64,000 nucleotides of DNA, taken from assembly GCF_013155365.1 (NCBI RefSeq), contig NZ_JABJRA010000002.1, positions 1-64,000 of the forward strand. Reading direction: 5' to 3'. Positions 28,785 to 37,525 of this stretch are shown piece after piece (the stretch's first letter is position 1; each line of letters begins with the position of its first letter). Below the pieces are notes generated by a model. The model was not told the DNA's origin and did not search any database. It saw only the letters and a list, made by a program, of their open reading frames with translations. The position numbers and the translations under genes were made by a program. This DNA comes from Nocardioides sp. zg-DK7169 (lineage in GTDB: Bacteria > Actinomycetota > Actinomycetes > Propionibacteriales > Nocardioidaceae).

Positions 28785-30185
28785 ATGGCGATTGACCGGG
28801 CAGTGATCCTCGGCGGCGGCCCGGGCGGCTACGAGGCCGCCCTCGTCGCGGCGCAGCTGGGTGCCGAGGTCACGATCGTCGACTCCGACGGTCTGGGCGG
28901 CTCCGCAGTCCTCACCGACTGCGTGCCGAGCAAGACCCTGATCGCGACCGCCGAGGTGATGAGCGACCTCTCCGGGGCCGCCGAGCTCGGCGTCGCGTTC
29001 GCCGGCGAGGGCGGCGACGCGGCCACCGAGATCCGCGTCGACCTCGCGCGCGTCAACGAGCGGGTCAAGCGGCTCGCCGCCGAGCAGTCGCGCGACATCC
29101 ACCGCCGCCTGGTCCGCGACGGCGTCCGCATCGTCTCGGGCCGGGGCCGTCTCGACGGCCCGCACCGGGTGGTCGCCTCCCTCGCCGACGGCGGGGAGGA
29201 GACCATCGAGGGCGACGCGATCCTGGTCGCCACCGGCGCGGCGCCGCGGACCCTGCCCTCGGCCCAGCCCGACGGCGAGCGGATCCTCACCTGGGAGCAG
29301 GTCTACGACCTCACCGAGGTGCCCAGCGAGCTGATCGTGGTCGGCTCCGGCGTCACCGGCGCCGAGTTCGCCAGCGCCTACCTCAACCTCGGCATCCCGG
29401 TCACCCTGGTCTCCTCGCGCGACCGGGTGCTGCCCGGCGAGGACGCCGACGCGGCGAGCGTGCTCGAGGACGTGCTGCGCCGCCGCGGCATGACGGTGCT
29501 CTCCAAGTCGCGCATGGAGTCGGTGCAGCGCGACGGTGACGTCGTCACCGTCACCCTCACCGACGGCCGCAAGGTCCAGGGCTCGCACTGCATCCTCGCG
29601 CTCGGCTCGGTGCCCAACACCGGCGGCATCGGGCTCGAGGAGGCCGGGGTGCTGCTCAAGGACGGCGGGTTCGTCTACGTCGACCGGGTCTCGCGCACCT
29701 CGGCGCGGGGCGTGTACGCCGCCGGCGACTGCACGGGCGTGCTGATGCTCGCCTCCGTGGCGGCGATGCAGGGACGCATCGCGATGGCGCACTTCCTCGG
29801 CGACGCGGTGCACCCGCTCAACCTCAAGTCGGTGTCGTCCAACGTCTTCACCGCCCCCGAGATCGCCACCGTCGGCATCTCCCAGCAGGCGGTCGAGAAC
29901 GGCGAGATGGACGCCGAGACGATCATGCTGCCGCTGTCGGGCAACCCGCGCGCCAAGATGCAGGGCGTCCACGACGGCTTCGTGAAGCTCTTCTGCCGCG
30001 TCGGCACCGGCATCGTGGTCGGCGGCGTCGTGGTCGGGCCGCGGGCCAGCGAGCTGATCCACCCGGTCTCGATCGCGGTCGCGGAGTCCCTGACCGCCGA
30101 CCAGCTGGCCGGCGCGTTCACCGTCTACCCCTCGATGAGCGGCTCGGTCGCCGAGGCGGCCCGCCGCCTGCACCGTCGGGGCTGA
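28785..30185 (+). CDS. NAD(P)H-quinone dehydrogenase-type flavoprotein (Lpd paralogue)
   Basis: This 466-residue protein is a paralogue of lpdA with FAD and NAD motifs (GGGPGGYEAAL, GSGVTGAEFAS, YAAGDCTGVLMLA). The first cysteine of the redox pair is lost (GGSAVLTDC in place of the GGxCxxxxC form), and the catalytic His-Glu dyad is replaced by YPSMSGSVAEA. It cannot be a classical lipoamide dehydrogenase. It resembles M. tuberculosis Rv3303c (LpdA), an NAD(P)H:quinone reductase. It lies 53 bases after lpdA, starting with ATG after GGGAGCAGG. Confidence 0.85.
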   Translation: MAIDRAVILGGGPGGYEAALVAAQLGAEVTIVDSDGLGGSAVLTDCVPSKTLIATAEVMSDLSGAAELGVAFAGEGGDAATEIRVDLARVNERVKRLAAEQSRDIHRRLVRDGVRIVSGRGRLDGPHRVVASLADGGEETIEGDAILVATGAAPRTLPSAQPDGERILTWEQVYDLTEVPSELIVVGSGVTGAEFASAYLNLGIPVTLVSSRDRVLPGEDADAASVLEDVLRRRGMTVLSKSRMESVQRDGDVVTVTLTDGRKVQGSHCILALGSVPNTGGIGLEEAGVLLKDGGFVYVDRVSRTSARGVYAAGDCTGVLMLASVAAMQGRIAMAHFLGDAVHPLNLKSVSSNVFTAPEIATVGISQQAVENGEMDAETIMLPLSGNPRAKMQGVHDGFVKLFCRVGTGIVVGGVVVGPRASELIHPVSIAVAESLTADQLAGAFTVYPSMSGSVAEAARRLHRRG

Positions 30186-30220
30186 CCGGGTCCGCAGCAC
30201 CTCCCGCAGCACCTCCCACG

Positions 30221-30252
30221 CACGCCGGGGCCGCACGCGCGGCCTCGGCGTG
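30221..30252 (+). terminator. Hairpin after the flavoprotein genes
   Basis: A 14-base inverted repeat with one mismatch or wobble and a 4-base loop follows the Lpd paralogue by 35 bases. Two copies of a 12-base direct repeat GCAGCACCTCCC precede it (30194-30217). It probably ends the lpdA transcript. Confidence 0.6.
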
Positions 30253-30324
30253 TCGTGCGTGTCACTGGTAGAACGGACCGGGTCCGACCCTCCGCGGCTG
30301 CGGCCGCACCCTCCCGGGAGTGAC

Positions 30325-31512
30325 ATGACCCCTCGACTTCGCGTGCTCGCCGCCGGCCTCGGCCTGGCCCTCGGTGCCGCCCTCGTCCCGCCGGCCGCGG
30401 CGGCCACCCCCGAGCCGCGGCCGCACCCGCGCAAGCTCGCCTCGGTGACCTTCGAGGGGCGCGGCTACGGCCACGGCAAGGGCCTCTCGCAGTACGGCGC
30501 GAAGGTCGCGGCCGAGAAGGGCGTCGGCTACCGCGAGATCCTCGACTTCTACTACCCGGGCACGACCTGGGGCCGGATCGCGGGCAAGGTCTCGGTGCTC
30601 GTCAGCGCCGACACCTCCGACGACGTCGTCGTCGACGCCCGCTCCGGGCTGCGCGTCACCGCGCTGCGCAACCGGCGCACCTGGGACCTCGCCGCGGTCC
30701 GGCCGGCCGCGGTGCGCTGGCGCCTGGTCGCCGCGTCCCCGACCCGCACCCGCGTCGACTTCCGGGCCCGCACCGGCGGCTGGCGCACCTGGCGCACGGT
30801 GGGCGGCGACGCCCAGTTCGCCGCCGGCGGGCGTCCGGTGACGCTGCGGACACCGAGCGGCGTGGTCGCCTACCGCGGCGCGCTGCGCTCGGCCAGCGCC
30901 CAGCCCGGCAGCAAGACCCGCGACACCGTCAACATCGTCAGCCTGCACAACTACCTCAAGGGGGTCGTGCCGCAGGAGGTCCCCGCGCTGTGGAACCCCG
31001 ACGCGGTGCGGGCCCAGTCGGTCGCCGCCCGGACCTACGCGGCCTTCGAGCGGCGCCAGCCGCTGGCCCGGCACTACCAGATCTGCGACACCACCAGCTG
31101 CCAGGTGTACGGCGGTGCCTCGGCCGAGCACCCCGCCTCCAACGCGGCCATCGACGCGACGCGGGGCGAGGTGCTGCTGCACGGCGGCACCCCGGCGTTC
31201 ACCCAGTTCAGCTCCAGCAACGGCGGGTGGACGATGGCGGGGTCCTTCCCCTACCTCCAGGCCCGCAAGGACCCCTGGGACCCGGTGAACCCGTGGCGCG
31301 CCACGATCCCGGCCGCCGCCTTCGAGAAGGCCTGGCCCGGCCTCGGGCCGCTGGAGACGGTCAGCGTCACGGCCCGCAACGGCGACGGCGCGTGGGGCGG
31401 CAGGGTGAGCCGGATGCGGATCGTCTTCCGTGACGGCGCCGTGAACGCCACCGGCGACCAGGTGCGCTCCTACCTCGGGCTGCGCTCGACCTGGTTCCGC
31501 CCGGCCGGCTGA
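30325..31512 (+). CDS. SpoIID/LytB domain exported protein
   Basis: This 395-residue secreted protein has a signal peptide ending near PPAAAA, a GRGYGHGKGLSQYGA motif of the SpoIID N-terminal region and a SpoIID/LytB domain with HNYLKGVVPQEVPA, WNPDAVRAQSVAARTYA, CDTTSCQVYGG and FSSSNGG. B. subtilis SpoIID is a peptidoglycan lytic transglycosylase; here, in a non-endospore former, a wall-remodelling role is inferred. Its end overlaps the convergent benE gene by 43 bases. Confidence 0.88.
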   Translation: MTPRLRVLAAGLGLALGAALVPPAAAATPEPRPHPRKLASVTFEGRGYGHGKGLSQYGAKVAAEKGVGYREILDFYYPGTTWGRIAGKVSVLVSADTSDDVVVDARSGLRVTALRNRRTWDLAAVRPAAVRWRLVAASPTRTRVDFRARTGGWRTWRTVGGDAQFAAGGRPVTLRTPSGVVAYRGALRSASAQPGSKTRDTVNIVSLHNYLKGVVPQEVPALWNPDAVRAQSVAARTYAAFERRQPLARHYQICDTTSCQVYGGASAEHPASNAAIDATRGEVLLHGGTPAFTQFSSSNGGWTMAGSFPYLQARKDPWDPVNPWRATIPAAAFEKAWPGLGPLETVSVTARNGDGAWGGRVSRMRIVFRDGAVNATGDQVRSYLGLRSTWFRPAG

Positions 31513-32750
31513 GCCCCGGTCCCGGGGCCGGTCCCCGGCTCGGTCATGGCCGGGGCCGAGCGGTCGCGCACGAACGGCAGCACCACCAGCGCGGCCACCA
31601 GCGCCCAGGGCGCCGCCCCGATGCCGAGCACGGTGACCCCCGAGGCGGCCACCACGAAGCACACCACGCTCGCCTCCCGGGTGTCCTCGTCGGCGAGCGC
31701 GCCGGCCAGCGAGGCGCCGAGGGTGCCGAGCAGGGCGAGCCCGGCCGCGGCCGGCAGCACCTCCGGCGGGGCCGCGGCCAGCAGCGCAACCAGGGCGCCG
31801 GAGGCGAGCGCGAGCACGGCGTACGTCGCGGCGGCGGAGACCGACGCCAGCCAGCGCCGGGACCGGTCCGCCCCGGCGAGCGGTCCGGCCGCCATCGCCG
31901 CGGTGATGGCGGCGAGGTTGACCGCGTGGCCGCCGAACGGGGCGGCCGCGACCGTGGCCAGGCCGGTGACGCCCATCGACTCGCGCCACGGCACGGCGTA
32001 CCCGTGGCCGGCCATCACGGCGACGCCCGGGACGTTCTGGGAGGCCATCGTGACGACGTAGAGCGGCAGCGCGATCGCGAGCACCGCGCCGAGGGTCCAC
32101 TCGGGCGTGGTCCAGGTCAGGGTGGGCACGAGGGCGGCGGAGTCGAGGCCCGGCCCGCCGAGCACGTCGACCAGCGCGACGAGCAGGGCCACGGCGAGCG
32201 CGGCGGGGACCGCCCAGCGCCGGGAGACCAGGTGGACCAGCAGCCAGGTGGCCACGACCGGGCCGACCAGCAGCGGCGCGTCCACCAGGCCGGTGACCGG
32301 CTCCAGGCAGATCGGCACGAGCACCCCGGCCAGCATCGCCCGCGCGATCGGCGGCGGGATTCGGGCGACGAGCGCGCCCAGCCACGGCACCAGGCCGGTG
32401 AGCGCCACGAGCACGCCGCAGAGCACGAACGCGCCCACCGCCGCCGGCCAGCCGCCGTCGGCCGCGCCGCTGGTCAGCAGCAGCGCGGCGCCGGGGGTGG
32501 ACCAGGCCAGGGTGAGCGGGGTGCGGTGACGCAGGCTGAGCCAGAGCATCCCCGCGGCCTGGGCCAGGCACAGCACGAGCAGGCCCGAGGCGGCCTCCGC
32601 AGGGGAGGCGCCGACGGCGCCCAGGCCGGCGAGGACCACCACGAAGGAGCTGGAGAACCCGACCACGGCGGTCACGACGCCGGCCAGCCACGGGGTGCCG
32701 CGGCCCGCCTGGGGAGCCCGGTGCTCGGCGGCGCTGCGGGTCCGGCGCAT
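31470..32750 (-). CDS. benE: BenE family benzoate:H+ symporter-like protein
   Basis: This 426-residue integral membrane protein has about twelve helices and BenE features including STPGAALLLTSG, ARAMLAGVL and NVPGVAVMAGHGY. The family imports benzoate or related aromatic acids with protons; no degradation genes are nearby, so the substrate is uncertain. It is divergent from an XRE-cupin regulator, 70 bases away, with a palindrome in between. Confidence 0.88.
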   Translation of the reverse strand: MRRTRSAAEHRAPQAGRGTPWLAGVVTAVVGFSSSFVVVLAGLGAVGASPAEAASGLLVLCLAQAAGMLWLSLRHRTPLTLAWSTPGAALLLTSGAADGGWPAAVGAFVLCGVLVALTGLVPWLGALVARIPPPIARAMLAGVLVPICLEPVTGLVDAPLLVGPVVATWLLVHLVSRRWAVPAALAVALLVALVDVLGGPGLDSAALVPTLTWTTPEWTLGAVLAIALPLYVVTMASQNVPGVAVMAGHGYAVPWRESMGVTGLATVAAAPFGGHAVNLAAITAAMAAGPLAGADRSRRWLASVSAAATYAVLALASGALVALLAAAPPEVLPAAAGLALLGTLGASLAGALADEDTREASVVCFVVAASGVTVLGIGAAPWALVAALVVLPFVRDRSAPAMTEPGTGPGTGAQPAGRNQVERSPR

Positions 32751-32788
32751 CGGTCCTCCGCGCTAGGGTCGGGCAGGCGGACCGGGTG

Positions 32789-32804
32789 GTTCCGCAAACG
32801 GAAC
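32789..32804. promoter_or_regulatory. Candidate operator between benE and XRE-cupin gene
   Basis: A perfect inverted repeat GTTCCG-CAAA-CGGAAC lies in the 70-base divergent region between benE and the regulator gene. It is well placed for binding by the regulator encoded at 32821. Confidence 0.6.
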
Positions 32805-32820
32805 ACTAGTCGGAGGCGCC

Positions 32821-33363
32821 GTGCCCGACCAGCAGATCGTCGCCGTCGGCGCCCGGGTCCGGGAGCTGCGCCGCGAGCGCGGGCTCTCGCTCTCCGCGCT
32901 GGCCCGCGAGGCCGGGATCGGCAAGGGCTCGCTCTCGGAGCTCGAGACCGGGCACCGCAACCCCACCCTCGCGACGCTGTACGCCGTGGCGGCGCCGCTG
33001 CGGGTGTCCCTGGGCGCGCTGCTCGACTTCCGGGTCGGGGCCGCCGTCGCGGACGGGGGCTTCGAGGCCACGCTGCTCCACGCCGAGCGCGGCCCGTCCG
33101 CGGTCTCGGAGACGTTCCTGCTGGGCGCCGCCCCCGGCACCACCCGCAGCTCCCCGGCGCACGGCCCCGGCGTGAGCGAGCAGCTGGTCGTGCTCGAGGG
33201 CAGCTGCCGGGTGCGCTGGGGCGCGCCCGGGCAGGAGCAGGAGCAGGTGGTCGCCGCGGGCGGCCACCTCGCCTGGCCGGGGGACGTCCCGCACGGCTAC
33301 GACGTCGTGGGGGAGACGGAGCTGCGTGCGATCGACGTGGTCCGCACGCCGATCACAGACTGA
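32821..33363 (+). CDS. XRE-family regulator with C-terminal cupin
   Basis: This 180-residue protein has an N-terminal Cro/CI HTH (residues 10-65; LSLSALAREAGIGKGSLSEL) and a C-terminal cupin beta-barrel (VVLEGSCRVRWG, HLAWPGDVPHGY). This HTH-cupin architecture usually senses a small metabolite and controls an adjacent transporter or catabolic gene. The divergent benE makes autoregulation and control of benE likely. Start is GTG. Confidence 0.85.
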   Translation: MPDQQIVAVGARVRELRRERGLSLSALAREAGIGKGSLSELETGHRNPTLATLYAVAAPLRVSLGALLDFRVGAAVADGGFEATLLHAERGPSAVSETFLLGAAPGTTRSSPAHGPGVSEQLVVLEGSCRVRWGAPGQEQEQVVAAGGHLAWPGDVPHGYDVVGETELRAIDVVRTPITD

Positions 33364-33649
33364 CTCACCCGGCGGCGGATCGAGGTCGTAGATCCCCACA
33401 ATCAGGTAGGTCTCCAGCCGCTGGACCTCATCGGTCTAGATAGGTGGTTGCGGTGCCGGGGGCCGCGTTGGAGCGTGGAGAGGTCGACCGCGCGCGAGCG
33501 CCGCGGTCCAGCTGCACCTCGAAGAGTCCCAGGTGCCGGCGCGGGTGCCGGCCTCGGCTCGCACCCGTGCGCGACGGCCCCTGCGGCCCCGCGGTCGCCG
33601 TTGCGGCGACCTCCCGTCGAGCCCGCACCCGATCCCGAGGGTCCCCGTC
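33364..33649. other. 286-base intergenic leader, less GC-rich at its start
   Basis: The stretch between the regulator and the small downstream gene begins with AT-richer DNA (33365-33445, including TCTAGATAGG, a possible -10) and continues GC-rich to the ATG at 33650. No terminator, RNA gene or convincing leader peptide was recognised. Confidence 0.35.
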
Positions 33650-33982
33650 ATGACCTCTTCCACCACGCCCACCTCGACCTCGGGGGCACCCGCCCCCGAC
33701 CACGGCGCGCGCGAGCACCCGCGTTACGTCCTCGGCCACCTGCACCACGGCGGCCACGCCGTCCCCGACTCCGCCCCGCGCGCCCAGGACGCCGACCGGC
33801 GCGACGCCGGGGTGTCCCTCCTCAGCGCGGCGCTCCCCGCGGCGCCCGAGCCCCGGACGACCGCCTTCGACTACCTGTTCCCCGGCCTCGTCGGCAGCGC
33901 CGAGGCCCACCTCCCGGCCGGCAGCGCGGAGGTCCGGGCGGCCGTCGTACGCGCCCTGCGCGCAGCCGGACCTGGGCGGTAG
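33650..33982 (+). CDS. Small hypothetical protein
   Basis: This 110-residue protein begins with a Thr/Ser/Pro-rich region, then has His-rich RYVLGHLHHGGHAVPDS and a C-terminal helical part FDYLFPGLVGSAEAHLP. No family is recognised. A start at ATG 33650 is chosen; a longer in-frame extension is Arg/Pro-rich and looks non-coding. The stop lies at the beginning of the 23-bp inverted repeat. Confidence 0.5.
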   Translation: MTSSTTPTSTSGAPAPDHGAREHPRYVLGHLHHGGHAVPDSAPRAQDADRRDAGVSLLSAALPAAPEPRTTAFDYLFPGLVGSAEAHLPAGSAEVRAAVVRALRAAGPGR

Positions 33983-34037
33983 TCCGCCACACCGGTGTCG
34001 TGGATCGGGCGATTCACGACACTGGTGTGGCGGACTA
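33980..34037. terminator. Long inverted repeat between convergent genes
   Basis: A 23-base arm (33980-34002) matches the complement of 34015-34037 at 22 of 23 positions around a 12-base spacer. It lies between the small gene and the pyruvate carboxylase gene that ends at 34074 on the other strand. It is suited to bidirectional termination but is longer than usual and has no T-run; it may be a repetitive extragenic palindrome. Confidence 0.7.
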
Positions 34038-34073
34038 TCCGGATCGGCCCGGGACTACCCGGCTCGGGTCGGC

Positions 34074-37000
34074 TCAGGAGACCACCAGCACCAGGTCCCC
34101 GCCCTCGACGGACTGGGTCCCGCTGATCGCGAGGCGCTCCACGGTGCCGCTCACCGGGGCGGTGATCGCGGCCTCCATCTTCATCGCCTCGATGGTCGCG
34201 ACGGTGTCACCGGCCTCCACGGTGTCCCCGGCCTCCACGGCCACCGTCACGACGCCCTGGAACGGCGCACCGACGTGGCCGGGCTTGGAGGAGTCGGCCT
34301 TCTCGGCGGTCGCGGCCTCGGAGGCGACGCTGGTGTCACGGACACTGACCGGGCGCAGCTGGCCGTTGATCAGCGCCAGCACGTTGCGGAAGCCGCGCTC
34401 GTCGGGCTCGCCGATCGCCTGCACGCCCAGCAGCAGGGTCACGCCCGGCTCCAGGTCCACCCGGTGCTCCTCGCCGAAGCGCAGGCCGTAGAGGTAGTCC
34501 AGCGTCGGCAGCACCGAGATGTCGCCGTACGTCGCCCGCGACTCGTTGAAGGAGCGCGTCGGGCCGGGGAAGAGCAGCTCGTTGAGTGTGCGGCGGCGCA
34601 GCGGCCGGCTCTCGCCGGGGGCCGCCTCGAGGGCCTCCTCCTGCTCGGGGGTGAGCTCCTCGTCCTGCATCTTCCAGGTGCGGCCCTCGAGCGCCTTCGC
34701 GCGGAACTCCTCGGGCCAGCCGCCGGGCGGGTCGCCCAGCTCGCCGCTGAGGAAGCCGATGACGGAGTCGGGGATGTCGAACTTCTGCGGGTTCTCCGCG
34801 AACTCCGCCGGGTCGGCACCCGCCGCGACCAGCGAGAGCGCGAGGTCGCCGATCACCTTGGAGGACGGCGTCACCTTCGGGACGTTGCCGAGGATGTCGT
34901 TCGCCGCGGCGTACATGTCCTCGATCTGCTCGAACTTCTCGCCCAGGCCCAGCGCGATCGCCTGCTGGCGCAGGTTGGAGAGCTGGCCGCCGGGGATCTC
35001 GTGGCGGTAGACGCGGCCGGTCGGAGCGGGCAGGCCCGACTCGAACGGCGCGTAGACGCGGCGGGTCGCCTCCCAGTACGGCTCCAGGGCGTTGACCGAG
35101 GCCAGCGACAGGCCGGTCTCGCGCGCGGAGTGGTCGGTGGCCGAGACCAGCGCGGAGAGCGCCGGCTGGGAGGTGGTGCCCGCGACCGCGGCGCAGGCGG
35201 CGTCCACCGCGTCGACGCCGGCGTCGATCGCCGCGGTCAGGGTGGCCAGCTGGCCGCCCGGGGTGTCATGGGTGTGCAGGTGCACCGGCAGGTCGAAGTT
35301 CTCGCGCAGCGCGGTCACCAGGCGGCGCGCCGCGGGGGCGCGCAGCAGGCCGGCCATGTCCTTGATCGCCAGCACGTGCGCGCCGGCGTCGACGATGCGC
35401 TCGGCCAGGCGCAGGTAGTAGTCGAGGGTGTAGATCTTCTCGTTCGGGTCCGACAGGTCGCCGGTGTAGCACAGCGCCACCTCGGCGACGGTGGTGCCGG
35501 TCGCCAGGACCGCGTCGATGGCCGGGCGCATCTGCTCGACGTCGTTGAGCGCGTCGAAGATGCGGAAGACGTCGAGTCCGCTCGCTGCGGCCTCGGCGAC
35601 GAAGGCGTCGGTGACCTTGGTGGGGTACGGCGTGTAGCCCACGGTGTTGCGCCCGCGCAGCAGCATCTGCAGGCAGATGTTGGGCACCGCCTGGCGCAGC
35701 GACGCGAGCCGCTCCCAGGGGTCCTCGCCGAGGAAGCGCAGCGCGACGTCGTACGTCGCGCCGCCCCAGGCCTCCAGCGACCAGAGCTCGGGGGTGGTGC
35801 GGGCGACGTGCGGCGCCACGGCCAGCAGGTCCTTGGTGCGGACCCGGGTGGCGAGCAGCGACTGGTGGGCGTCGCGGAAGGTGGTGTCGGTGACCGCGAC
35901 CCGGTCCTGGGCGCGCAGCCGGCGCGCGAACTCCGCGGGGCCGACCTCGAGCAGCAGCTGGCGGGTGCCGTCCGGGGCGGGGACCTCGAGGTTGGTCGGC
36001 GGCAGCTTGGTGGCGGGGTCCAGGCTGACCGGCGCCGGGCCGTGCGGCTGGTTGACGGTGACCTCGGCGAGGTAGGTCAGCAGCTTGGTGCCGCGGTCGC
36101 CGGAGCGGCGTGCCTGGAGCAGCTGCGGGTGGGTCTCGATGAAGGAGGTCGTGACGTGGCCCGCGATGAAGTCGGGGTCGGCGAGCACGGCCTGGAGGAA
36201 GGCGATGTTGGTGGAGACGCCGCGGATGCGGAACTCCGCGATCGCGCGGCGCGCCCGCTCGACGGCCTTCTCGAAGGTGCGGCCGCGACAGGTGAGCTTG
36301 GCCAGCATCGAGTCGAAGTGCGCCGAGACCTCGGCGCCGGTGTAGGTGGTGCCGCCGTCGATGCGCACGCCGGCGCCGCCGGGGGAGCGGTAGGTGGTGA
36401 TGACACCGGTGTCCGGGCGGAAGTTGTTGGCCGGGTCCTCGGTGGTGATGCGGCACTGCAGCGCCGCGCCGCGCAGGGTGATGGAGTCCTGGCTGAGGCC
36501 GAGGTCGGCCAGGGTCTCGCCGGCGGCGATCCGCAGCTGGGCCTGCACGAGGTCGACGTCGGTGACCTCCTCGGTCACCGTGTGCTCGACCTGGATGCGC
36601 GGGTTCATCTCGATGAAGACGTAGTTGCCCGCGGGGTCGAGGAGGAACTCCACCGTGCCCGCGTTGCGGTAGCCGATCTCGCGGGCGAAGCGCACCGCGT
36701 CGGCGCACATCCGGTCGCGCAGCTCGGGGTCGAGGTTGGGCGCGGGGGCGATCTCGACGACCTTCTGGTGACGCCGCTGGACCGAGCAGTCGCGCTCGAA
36801 GAGGTGGATCACGTTGCCCTCGCCGTCGGCGAGGATCTGCACCTCGATGTGGCGCGGGTCGACGACGGCCTGCTCCACGAAGACGGTCGGGTCGCCGAAG
36901 GCGGCCTCACCCTCGCGCATGCAGGTCTCGACGGCCTCGCGCAGCTTGGCCGGGTCGTCGACGCGGCGCATGCCGCGCCCGCCGCCGCCGGCGACGGCCT

Positions 37001-37472
37001 TGACGAAGAGGGGGTAGGGCAGCTCGGAAGCGGCCTCGACGAGGGCGTCGACGTCGGTGGACGGCTCCACGCTGGCGAGCGTGGGCACCCCGGCGGCCTT
37101 GGCGGCCGCGATCGCGCGGGCCTTGTTGCCGGTCAGCTCCAGGACGTCGGCGGTCGGGCCGACGAAGGTGATCCCGGCGTTCGCGCAGGCCTCGGCGAGC
37201 GCGGGGTTCTCCGAGAGGAAGCCGTAGCCGGGGTAGATCGCGTCCGCGCCGGCCCGTACGGCGGTCTCCACGATGCCCTCGGGGTCGAGGTAGGCGCGCA
37301 CCGGGTGGCCGCGCTCGCCGATCTCGTAGGCCTCGTCGGCCTTGAGCCGGTGCTCGGAGCCCCGGTCCTCGTAGGGGAAGACCGCGACCGTGCGCGCGTT
37401 CAGCTCGTAGGCCGCGCGGAACGCCCGTACCGCGATCTCGCCGCGGTTTGCCACCAGCACCTTGGAGAACAT
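34074..37472 (-). CDS. pyc: Pyruvate carboxylase
   Basis: This 1132-residue single-chain enzyme makes oxaloacetate from pyruvate, bicarbonate and ATP. Order: biotin carboxylase ([42 protein letters not shown]) to about residue 460, carboxyltransferase with DTTFRDAHQSLLATR and the KDMAGLLRAP metal/lysine motif (about 530-800), linker, and BCCP with EAMKMEAA near the C-terminus. The start follows a GGAG-like sequence; a long open frame upstream is rejected. It is separated by 53 bases from the PH-domain gene of the cassette run. Confidence 0.96.
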   Translation of the reverse strand: MFSKVLVANRGEIAVRAFRAAYELNARTVAVFPYEDRGSEHRLKADEAYEIGERGHPVRAYLDPEGIVETAVRAGADAIYPGYGFLSENPALAEACANAGITFVGPTADVLELTGNKARAIAAAKAAGVPTLASVEPSTDVDALVEAASELPYPLFVKAVAGGGGRGMRRVDDPAKLREAVETCMREGEAAFGDPTVFVEQAVVDPRHIEVQILADGEGNVIHLFERDCSVQRRHQKVVEIAPAPNLDPELRDRMCADAVRFAREIGYRNAGTVEFLLDPAGNYVFIEMNPRIQVEHTVTEEVTDVDLVQAQLRIAAGETLADLGLSQDSITLRGAALQCRITTEDPANNFRPDTGVITTYRSPGGAGVRIDGGTTYTGAEVSAHFDSMLAKLTCRGRTFEKAVERARRAIAEFRIRGVSTNIAFLQAVLADPDFIAGHVTTSFIETHPQLLQARRSGDRGTKLLTYLAEVTVNQPHGPAPVSLDPATKLPPTNLEVPAPDGTRQLLLEVGPAEFARRLRAQDRVAVTDTTFRDAHQSLLATRVRTKDLLAVAPHVARTTPELWSLEAWGGATYDVALRFLGEDPWERLASLRQAVPNICLQMLLRGRNTVGYTPYPTKVTDAFVAEAAASGLDVFRIFDALNDVEQMRPAIDAVLATGTTVAEVALCYTGDLSDPNEKIYTLDYYLRLAERIVDAGAHVLAIKDMAGLLRAPAARRLVTALRENFDLPVHLHTHDTPGGQLATLTAAIDAGVDAVDAACAAVAGTTSQPALSALVSATDHSARETGLSLASVNALEPYWEATRRVYAPFESGLPAPTGRVYRHEIPGGQLSNLRQQAIALGLGEKFEQIEDMYAAANDILGNVPKVTPSSKVIGDLALSLVAAGADPAEFAENPQKFDIPDSVIGFLSGELGDPPGGWPEEFRAKALEGRTWKMQDEELTPEQEEALEAAPGESRPLRRRTLNELLFPGPTRSFNESRATYGDISVLPTLDYLYGLRFGEEHRVDLEPGVTLLLGVQAIGEPDERGFRNVLALINGQLRPVSVRDTSVASEAATAEKADSSKPGHVGAPFQGVVTVAVEAGDTVEAGDTVATIEAMKMEAAITAPVSGTVERLAISGTQSVEGGDLVLVVS

Positions 37473-37525
37473 GGGGCCAACGCTATCGGTCGCGTGCGTG
37501 GCGCTCCGCACAGCCCGACTGCTGG

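Noticed and set aside
30194..30217. Tandem 12-base repeat GCAGCACCTCCC as a CRISPR fragment
   Set aside because: There are only two adjacent copies with no spacer.
33448..33649. Possible leader peptide or riboswitch before the 110-residue protein
   Set aside because: No known riboswitch core or amino-acid-rich attenuator was recognised; the frame is Arg/Pro-rich like random high-GC DNA.
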